A stretch of 5,666 nucleotides of DNA, taken from the NCBI GenBank assembly GCA_021779275.1, contig JAJYAX010000125.1, positions 1 to 5,666 on the forward strand. Direction: 5' to 3'. Of this stretch, positions 1 through 4,713 are shown one piece after another. Each line of letters starts with the position of its first letter. Position 1 is the stretch's first letter. Under the pieces are notes generated by a model. It did not search any database. It worked only from the letters and a program-made list of their open reading frames with translations, and had not been told where the DNA came from. Source of the DNA: Deltaproteobacteria bacterium. Its GTDB lineage: Bacteria > Desulfobacterota > Desulfobulbia > Desulfobulbales > Desulfocapsaceae. The position numbers and the translations under genes are program-made.

Positions 1-478
1 GTGGGCGGTTCTTAAAAAAACGATCAACGATCGCATGCCCTATCTCATGGGCCAGTATCCGGAGATTTACGTCATCCACTGAAATATAGATCGTTTTTTC
101 GGAGAGAGAATAATAGGATAAGTAGTTTACATTCTTGTGGTATTTCTGGTAAAAGACCCGTGCGATATCTTCCTGTTTGGGCAGGAGTACAATGTTGAAA
201 TGGAAATTGTCGGGAAGCATATCCAGGACCATCTCCGCCTTTTCAACAACTGCCTCGGTTTTTGCGACGGCCTCATCTTCGACGGTGACCGTGTTTTTGC
301 GCATCATTCTGCTGATTGAACCGCTGAGATCGATCTGATCATCAAACTTGCGGATTATCTCTCTGCCGCTGTATTGCAGGGTGAAATATTTGCCTTCTCT
401 TGATTCACAGAATGCCGGCGGAGCAAAGGCGGCGGCGAACAGGATGAGCCCGGCTATGATGAAAAGGGTTTTATTCAT
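1..478 (-). CDS. Exported HExxH zinc metallopeptidase-like protein (3' end beyond window)
   Basis: The frame is open for 159 codons from the ATG at 478 to the window edge, so the C-terminus is missing. The first ~24 residues form a signal peptide: Lys at position 3, a hydrophobic run of about residues 5-19, and a plausible cleavage near Ala-Phe-Cys24. It is not a good lipobox. Residues 144-148 read HEIGH within LAHEIGHAIVDRFF, the HExxH zinc-binding and catalytic signature of gluzincin-type peptidases; the third zinc ligand would lie beyond the window. The region before it (about 92-137) alternates strands and helices as in small secreted peptidase folds. The start overlaps the stop of the upstream HAMP gene (ATGAATAA, 8 bp). 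No Shine-Dalgarno sequence is visible before it, which suggests translation by reinitiation. Substrate is unknown; periplasmic location and zinc dependence are inferred. Confidence is high that this is a gene and moderate for peptidase activity. Confidence 0.85.
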   Translation of the reverse strand, partial: MNKTLFIIAGLILFAAAFAPPAFCESREGKYFTLQYSGREIIRKFDDQIDLSGSISRMMRKNTVTVEDEAVAKTEAVVEKAEMVLDMLPDNFHFNIVLLPKQEDIARVFYQKYHKNVNYLSYYSLSEKTIYISVDDVNLRILAHEIGHAIVDRFFKNRP

Positions 479-1079
479 TTGCGAGTGAAAAAAATCGGAC
501 TATTTCTCGAATCTTATCATTATTATTTTCAATAGCCCGGCAGATTGATTCGATCTCTTCAGGGGGGAGGCTTGCCGTCTCATTGGCTCGGAGCTGACTC
601 AAGAGATCATTGACAGCCGTTGAGTGTCTTGTGATGTCGCCTATCCTTACCGAGAGTATCTTGTTGAAGGTGTTTATTTTATGAGCGAGATCCTGGCCTT
701 CGTCGGTCTTTCGCAGATAGATGGTGTCGCTGAGATCTCCCCTTTCCATATTGTCTAGGGCCTTTTCAAAACGGAAGAGAGGACCGGCGATGCGATGGGT
801 CCCGATCATTGCCAGTATGACCAGTAGCGTCCCGCCGATAACAATGAGAATCCAGTTGGCGGCGATAGCATTTTTCAGAAGCATGACGGGTGTCTGACCC
901 ATCTGGAGGGTATTGTTGCTGTAGCTGATGGTCATGGTATCCGCCGAAAAGAGGCCGAAGAGCAGGATGAAGATCAGGCAGCTGCCGAGCACCGAGACAA
1001 AGATCGCCAGAATCATCTTGCCCTGCAGATTTTTCTTAATAAAAAAGTTTCTTTTCTTGCGTTGATGATCCCGATTCAT
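471..1079 (-). CDS. Two-TM membrane protein with HAMP domain, no output domain
   Basis: This is a 202-aa inner-membrane protein. It has a very basic cytoplasmic N-terminus (residues 1-21, many Lys/Arg), TM1 at about 22-44, a short periplasmic loop of about 30 residues, and TM2 at about 75-94. A HAMP-like segment follows at about 95-146, starting THRIAGPLFRFEKAL with the conserved Pro100 and Glu105, then MERGDLS. A helical, charged tail (about 147-202) ends the protein. There is no methyl-accepting, histidine kinase, GGDEF or other output domain, so it is not a complete chemoreceptor or sensor kinase. It may pass a signal to a partner protein or act as a scaffold. The start has a good GAAGGAA site at 1085-1091, 5 nt upstream. 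It overlaps the preceding gene by 4 bp (ATGA) and the next by 8 bp, so it is almost certainly in one operon with them. Function is unknown. Confidence 0.88.
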   Translation of the reverse strand: MNRDHQRKKRNFFIKKNLQGKMILAIFVSVLGSCLIFILLFGLFSADTMTISYSNNTLQMGQTPVMLLKNAIAANWILIVIGGTLLVILAMIGTHRIAGPLFRFEKALDNMERGDLSDTIYLRKTDEGQDLAHKINTFNKILSVRIGDITRHSTAVNDLLSQLRANETASLPPEEIESICRAIENNNDKIREIVRFFSLANE

Positions 1080-1816
1080 GGCTGTTCCTTCTGCTGGTGA
1101 AGAGTAACGGAGGCATTCCTTCGTAAGTCGTTGATCCAGTTGGTTATTAGTTGTCTTTTCTTGTGCTCTTCCAGTATCTTGCGGGCCTTTTCAGGACTGA
1201 TTGAAGAGGATCTGTTCCCGGTTCCTTCGATTTTCTCCAACAGAACTGCGGAGTTTTCATTACCGGTTTCAAACTCCATTGCCATTTCTCCAGGTTTAAG
1301 GCCTGCAAGGATCAGTTGAAGGTTTTCACTCAGATCCTCAAAGAGGGCCGAGTGGAGGGCGCCATTCTTTTTGAGGAAGTCAGCCGTCAGCGGTTCCCTG
1401 GTTTTTAATAGCATGAAGGTATAGGTTTTACCAAAGCTGTCCAGAAAATTTTCAACCTCCTCGTCACTCACCTGAACCTGCAGGGATGCATCTTTCCTCT
1501 CCATCAGCACCTTGATAAGCGATTGTTCATAATAGTCTTTGAGTGCTTTGCGAAAGCTCGGTTCCTGGTCGATGGATTGCCTTTGTGCTTCCTGGATAAG
1601 CAGTTGTTTGTTGATGACCGAATTGATAAAATCACCGCTGCTTTCATGATGAGAGCCCATCGCCCCCTCTTCCTGGATGTCACTGCGTGTTATGTCGTGT
1701 CCGTTGATGGTGACCAGGACATCTTTTTTCACCTTTGGTTGGTCCGGCCAGATGAAAAGAAAGGTTGCTGCGGTGATGGCCAGGATGATTGTGAGGATAA
1801 TGACGAGATATTTCAT
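1076..1816 (-). CDS. Membrane-anchored SurA/PpiC-like chaperone with degenerate PPIase region
   Basis: This is a 246-aa protein with an uncleaved-looking N-terminal anchor (hydrophobic residues 4-23) and the remainder predicted periplasmic. Residues 33-75 (VLVTINGHDITRSDIQ, then FINSVINKQLLIQEA) match the SurA N-terminal chaperone pattern: a short beta strand with 'V.ING..IT..D', followed by a helix ending 'NKQLLIQEA'. VSDEEVENF at 117-125 is the usual lead-in to a parvulin (PpiC) domain. After it only a weak trace of that domain remains (LKPGEMAMEF, residues 173-182, and VLLEKIEGT, 191-199). The typical parvulin active-site Cys/His pattern is not apparent, so chaperone activity is more likely than prolyl isomerisation. 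It is the first gene of the operon with the HAMP and HExxH proteins. A weak AAGAGA site precedes the ATG. It could assist folding or export of the peptidase encoded downstream (inference). Confidence 0.85.
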   Translation of the reverse strand: MKYLVIILTIILAITAATFLFIWPDQPKVKKDVLVTINGHDITRSDIQEEGAMGSHHESSGDFINSVINKQLLIQEAQRQSIDQEPSFRKALKDYYEQSLIKVLMERKDASLQVQVSDEEVENFLDSFGKTYTFMLLKTREPLTADFLKKNGALHSALFEDLSENLQLILAGLKPGEMAMEFETGNENSAVLLEKIEGTGNRSSSISPEKARKILEEHKKRQLITNWINDLRRNASVTLHQQKEQP

Positions 1817-1875
1817 GGCATCTCTTACGTGTTGTGTTTATGGATGAAAAATGTTTAATCTGGCAGGGAGAGCCC

Positions 1876-1899
1876 GGTAATTTGAAGGCAGAAATTACC
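1876..1899. repeat. Perfect 8-bp inverted repeat upstream of the envelope operon
   Basis: GGTAATTT (1876-1883) and AAATTACC (1892-1899) are exact reverse complements separated by 8 nt, with half-site centres 16 bp apart. The element lies 60-83 bp upstream of the SurA-like gene start and just downstream of a candidate minus-strand promoter. That geometry suits a repressor operator or a 5'-UTR hairpin. No U-tract follows in either direction, so it is not an intrinsic terminator. The binding protein is unknown. Confidence 0.4.
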
Positions 1900-1908
1900 C
1901 CATGAAAA

Positions 1909-1937
1909 ATCTTATACGTGGAGAAATCTCATTGCAA
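1909..1937 (-). promoter_or_regulatory. Candidate sigma70-type promoter for the envelope operon
   Basis: Reading the minus strand, TTGCAA (1937-1932) and TAAGAT (1914-1909) are separated by 17 nt, each matching the consensus at 4 of 6 positions. Transcription would start near 1902, about 86 nt upstream of the SurA-like gene, which would put the inverted repeat at 1876-1899 just inside the transcript. The match is weak and placement is inferred from position and spacing only. Confidence 0.25.
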
Positions 1938-2017
1938 GAGGTTTTATTTTTCAGAAAGCGGAGAAGTACGGCGAAGGCCCCATTTTACGGCTTCGTGTCG
2001 CTGGACGAGCGCACGGT

Positions 2018-2272
2018 TCATTCCATGACCGCATGATCTTTGATGAATGTCTCCACCTTTTTTCGACTCAGAAAGATACCGCTGAGGATGGCGTCGCCGA
2101 TTTTCAGGGCCGGAAAGATCCGGATCCCGTCAGACCAGGCCAGCAAGGGATGGGCCACTACATCGATTTCTGCAATCTCTATTTTCCGGTTGCCATGGGC
2201 TATTTCCAGAAGAATTTTATGAGCACAATGACAACGCGGACAGAGGGCGGAACCATAGAAGGTGATTTTCAT
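2018..2272 (-). CDS. Small thioredoxin/glutaredoxin-fold protein with CPRC active site
   Basis: This is an 84-aa single-domain protein. It begins with a beta strand, KITFYGSAL (residues 2-10), followed directly by a CPRC redox motif (Cys11, Cys14) at the start of a helix, as in glutaredoxins and small thioredoxins. A second strand (IEIAEIDVV, 31-39) and the motif RIFPALKIG (51-59) follow; Pro54 fits the cis-proline opposite the active site. A GDAILSG strand and a C-terminal helix complete the fold. No signal peptide is present, so it is cytoplasmic and likely a thiol-disulfide oxidoreductase. A third cysteine, Cys16, makes the motif CPRCHC, which is unusual. The gene stands alone: 201 bp separate it from the next minus-strand gene, and its 5' side faces the divergent acyl-CoA synthetase gene. 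The Shine-Dalgarno sequence is weak (AAGA before AATT-ATG). The physiological partner is unknown. Confidence 0.82.
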   Translation of the reverse strand: MKITFYGSALCPRCHCAHKILLEIAHGNRKIEIAEIDVVAHPLLAWSDGIRIFPALKIGDAILSGIFLSRKKVETFIKDHAVME

Positions 2273-2324
2273 AATTATCTTGTAAAAAGGTTGGTATCCA
2301 TATAGCGTAGTGGATTATGGAGAC

Positions 2325-2443
2325 GATGTATCCGGCTTCATGCAATCACTTCAGACATGATGTGGTTTCTGAAATTTTCTTAGAATCCCTGACAATTATC
2401 ACTCATTTATCACTCATCAATCACGACGTATGCAGGATACATC
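2325..2443. repeat. 9-bp inverted repeat pair bracketing the 2330-2440 intergenic region
   Basis: GATGTATCC at 2325-2333 and its exact reverse complement GGATACATC at 2435-2443 are 101 nt apart in the divergent intergenic region. They could be two copies of a binding site in opposite orientation serving the two divergent genes. At this length chance is a real alternative. I saw no further copy in the window. Confidence 0.2.
2396..2424 (+). repeat. Tandem 11-bp direct repeat upstream of the acyl-CoA synthetase gene
   Basis: TTATCACTCAT occurs twice back to back (2396-2406 and 2407-2417). A third partial unit keeps the ATCAC core at 2420-2424, so the core recurs at 2398, 2409 and 2420 with an exact 11-bp period, close to one helical turn. 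It lies about 75-105 bp before the ATG of the 698-aa synthetase, where an activator or repressor could bind one face of the helix. No convincing -35/-10 pair was found beside it. The regulatory role is inferred. Confidence 0.45.
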
Positions 2444-2488
2444 ATGGAAGGACCTTTAATCAACACCCGTTTCACCTGGAGTCTTTTT

Positions 2489-2495
2489 AAGGAGG
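2489..2495 (+). promoter_or_regulatory. Strong ribosome binding site of the acyl-CoA synthetase gene
   Basis: AAGGAGG is a full match to the anti-Shine-Dalgarno sequence and lies 4 nt before the ATG at 2500. It fixes the start codon and suggests efficient translation, in contrast with the weak sites of the minus-strand genes. Confidence 0.85.
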
Positions 2496-2499
2496 CCCT

Positions 2500-4596
2500 A
2501 TGAGTCTGGATGCGCTCTTTCGACCACTTTCCATCGCAATTATAGGCGCCTCCCGTATACCGGGAAAGGTTGGATATGATTTGCTGGCCAACCTGATACA
2601 TGGCGGTTTTCAAGGGGTCATTGTTCCTGTCAACCCTTCGGCCGCGGCCATCTTTGATCTCCCCTGTTATCCGGATCTGGAGACCTATAAACACGGTGTC
2701 GATCTGGCCATCATCGCCGTGTCGAAGGAGACCATCCTCGCGGCCGTCAAGGATTGCCTGCGGGCCGATGTCAAGGCTATAACCATCGTCACTTCCGGAT
2801 TCAGGGAGTTGAACGAAGAAGGGCACCTGCTGGAACAGGAAATTGTGGGGATGTGTACTCGTTATGGTGTCCGGGTCCTGGGTCCCAACTGCCTTGGCCT
2901 GATCAACACGGCGCATTGCATGAACGCCTCTTTTGCCGGAAAGATGCCCGAATCGGGAAATATCTCCATCTTCTCCCAGTCCGGCGCCCTCTGCGCGGCG
3001 ATGCTTGATCTGGCGGCAGGCCGTCATCTGGGGATAGCCAAGGTGATAAGTGTCGGGAACAAGGCGGATATATCCGAGGTTGATATCCTGACTGAACTTG
3101 CCGCCGACCAGCAGACCAAGGTTATTGTCGGCTATCTTGAGGATATCAGCACCGGTGACAAATTCGTGAAAATCGCTGAAGAAGCGGCCTCGATCAAGCC
3201 GGTGGTGATGCTGAAATCCGGAACCACCGAGGCAGGCTTGAAGGCGGCGGCTTCCCACACCGGGGTCATGGCCACGGTGGATACCGCCTATGCGGCGGCC
3301 TTTAAACGTTCGGGTGTCGTCCGGGCTGATTCCTTCGAGGCCCTGTTTGATTACGCCGCGGCCTTTGCCCTGCAGCCGTTGCCTGCGGGAAACCGGATTC
3401 TCATTATCACCAATACCGGCGGCGCCGGAACCATTGCCGCCGACGCGGTGGAGAGGGCCGGGATGTGTGTGGCTTCTCCCCATAGCAATACAACCAGCAG
3501 CCTGCGCGACCGCCTCCCGCGGATCGCCTCTTTTCCAAGTCCCGTTCATGTCCTGGGTGATGCCCCTCCCGGCCGGTATATGGCCGCCATCGAAAGCGCC
3601 CAGATTGACCCCGAGGTGGATGCGATTCTTGTTATCCTGGTCCCGCAAGTTATGACCTATCCGAAGCAGACCGCCCTGGATATCGCCAGCTTCCTGGACG
3701 GTTCCAAACCCGTTGTCGCCGCCTTCATGGGCGGTGAGGACATACTGCCCAGCCGCAAGGTCTTGTCGGAGGCGGGGCTCCCTGTTTTTGATTCACCGGA
3801 ACGGGCCGTTGCCGCTCTTCGGGCGATGTATCAGTATTCGCTTTGGAAGTGCCGTCCTCCGCGACGGGTCACCCGGTTCAGGGTGAATAAACGGAGGGTG
3901 GAGCGGATTATAACCCGGAAGCAGCGAAACGGCCTGCTGCATATCGGTGAGGGGAAGGGCAAGGAAATTTTGAGCGCCTATGGTTTCAGGATCCCTAAAG
4001 GGTCGCTTGCCGCCAACGCCGAAGAGGCGATCGAGATAGCCGAGAGGATAGGCTATCCGGTGGCCATGAAAATTGCCTCCCCGCATATACTCCATAAAAC
4101 CGATCTCGGTGGGGTGCAGTTGAACCTGCAGGACGCCGAATCCGTTGAGGATGCCTTCGATCTTATGCTCATGAAGATCGGCAAGAGAATGCCGGATGCG
4201 GTGATCGAGGGTATCTATGTGGAAGAGATGGCGGCAAAGGGACTGGAGGTCATCCTTGGCATGAACCGGGACCCGCAGTTCGGACCGATGCTGATGTTCG
4301 GGCTTGGCGGCATCTTTGTTGAGGTCCTGAAGGACGTCACCTTTAATCTGGCCCCTATCACCGAGACCGAGGCCGTGCAGATGCTGAAGTCCACCCGGTC
4401 GTATGCCATGCTGGAGGGAAAGCGCGGACAAAAAAAGGTTGATATCGGGGCAATCGCCTCGGGTCTACAGCGGATAAGCCAGCTGACCACCGATTTCCCA
4501 CAGATTCTGGAACTGGATATCAACCCCTTTGTCGTTGGTGAATTCGGCTCGGAGCCGATCGTGGCCGATGTGCGAATGACACTGAGTTCCCTGTAA
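2500..4596 (+). CDS. ADP-forming acyl-CoA synthetase (acetate-CoA ligase type), fused alpha and beta parts
   Basis: This 698-aa cytoplasmic enzyme belongs to the NDP-forming acyl-CoA synthetase family: acyl-CoA + ADP + Pi <-> acid + CoA + ATP. The alpha part comes first. It has a CoA-binding Rossmann domain (about 1-135) with IAIIGASRIPGKVGYDLL (13-30) and VLGPNCLGL (126-134), then succinyl-CoA ligase-like domains with SIFSQSGAL (156-164). AASHTG carries His253, the expected phosphohistidine. A basic linker (about 450-480) leads to the ATP-grasp beta part with GYPVAMKIASPHILHKTD (518-535). His532 there matches the second, swinging-loop histidine of the family. DPQFGPMLMFGLGGIFVE (591-608) and ELDINPF (671-677) follow. 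All key residues are present and the length is normal for the fused form. The start is supported by AAGGAGG. The substrate acid cannot be read from sequence; acetate, propionate, branched-chain or aryl acids are all possible. The adjacent CoA-transferase suggests acid/acyl-CoA interconversion with ATP conservation. Confidence 0.96.
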   Translation: MSLDALFRPLSIAIIGASRIPGKVGYDLLANLIHGGFQGVIVPVNPSAAAIFDLPCYPDLETYKHGVDLAIIAVSKETILAAVKDCLRADVKAITIVTSGFRELNEEGHLLEQEIVGMCTRYGVRVLGPNCLGLINTAHCMNASFAGKMPESGNISIFSQSGALCAAMLDLAAGRHLGIAKVISVGNKADISEVDILTELAADQQTKVIVGYLEDISTGDKFVKIAEEAASIKPVVMLKSGTTEAGLKAAASHTGVMATVDTAYAAAFKRSGVVRADSFEALFDYAAAFALQPLPAGNRILIITNTGGAGTIAADAVERAGMCVASPHSNTTSSLRDRLPRIASFPSPVHVLGDAPPGRYMAAIESAQIDPEVDAILVILVPQVMTYPKQTALDIASFLDGSKPVVAAFMGGEDILPSRKVLSEAGLPVFDSPERAVAALRAMYQYSLWKCRPPRRVTRFRVNKRRVERIITRKQRNGLLHIGEGKGKEILSAYGFRIPKGSLAANAEEAIEIAERIGYPVAMKIASPHILHKTDLGGVQLNLQDAESVEDAFDLMLMKIGKRMPDAVIEGIYVEEMAAKGLEVILGMNRDPQFGPMLMFGLGGIFVEVLKDVTFNLAPITETEAVQMLKSTRSYAMLEGKRGQKKVDIGAIASGLQRISQLTTDFPQILELDINPFVVGEFGSEPIVADVRMTLSSL

Positions 4597-4620
4597 GGGA
4601 CCGGAATATTAATAACTTGA

Positions 4621-4645
4621 TTTTTCCTCCATGCTGGAGGAAAAA
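4621..4645 (+). promoter_or_regulatory. Perfect hairpin that pairs a GGAGG Shine-Dalgarno sequence
   Basis: TTTTTCCTCCA (4621-4631) and TGGAGGAAAAA (4635-4645) are exact complements with a 3-nt TGC loop. It lies in the 74-bp gap between the synthetase and the CoA-transferase. The U-run is on the 5' arm and the A-run on the 3' arm, the reverse of an intrinsic terminator, and the symmetry gives the same layout on the other strand. The 3' arm holds GGAGG (4636-4640), 10 nt before an ATG at 4651 and 30 nt before the transferase ATG at 4671. Folding would hide the site, so translational control or mRNA stabilisation is plausible. The structure is seen directly; the role is inferred. Confidence 0.6.
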
Positions 4646-4650
4646 GAATC

Positions 4651-4713
4651 ATGATAGGCAGGGTGGCGGCATGGAATACGACGCGAATTGGAAAGAAAAA
4701 TATAAGGATATGA
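4651..4713 (+). other. Possible 20-codon leader ORF overlapping the CoA-transferase start
   Basis: An ATG at 4651 lies 10 nt after the GGAGG in the hairpin and opens a 20-codon frame (MIGRVAAWNTTRIGKKNIRI) that stops at TGA 4711-4713, out of frame with the transferase starting at 4671. The good Shine-Dalgarno spacing favours this ATG over the transferase's own start, which has only a weak AGGG (4660-4663). It could be a leader peptide or simply chance. The peptide resembles nothing I know. Confidence 0.15.

Noticed and set aside
1523..1858. 111-codon plus-strand open frame
   Set aside because: It is antisense to the SurA-like gene, whose family motifs and operon overlaps are convincing. The plus-strand product has no recognisable features.
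1950..2012. Possible terminator after the thioredoxin-like gene (GAAGCC / GGCCTTC)
   Set aside because: The arms do not pair cleanly without a bulge, and no U-tract follows on the minus strand.
1902..2036. 44-codon plus-strand ORF in the gap between the two minus-strand units
   Set aside because: No Shine-Dalgarno sequence precedes the ATG, it overlaps the promoter candidate and the 3' end of the thioredoxin-like gene, and the product resembles nothing known. Probably chance.
2033..2305. 90-codon plus-strand open frame
   Set aside because: It is antisense to the CPRC thioredoxin-like gene, which has clear active-site and cis-Pro motifs. The plus frame has none.
2410..3648. Long 412-codon minus-strand open frame
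   Set aside because: It is antisense to the clearly real acyl-CoA synthetase. Its translation is rich in Gly, Arg, His and Asp with no recognisable domain, as expected from the complement of a GC-rich coding frame.
3793..4431. 212-codon minus-strand open frame
   Set aside because: It is a shadow of the ATP-grasp part of the synthetase, with no ribosome binding site or recognisable motif.
4621..4645. Hairpin read as an intrinsic terminator of the synthetase gene
   Set aside because: The U-run lies on the 5' arm and A residues follow the stem on the 3' side, in both reading directions. No U-tract is placed to release RNA polymerase.
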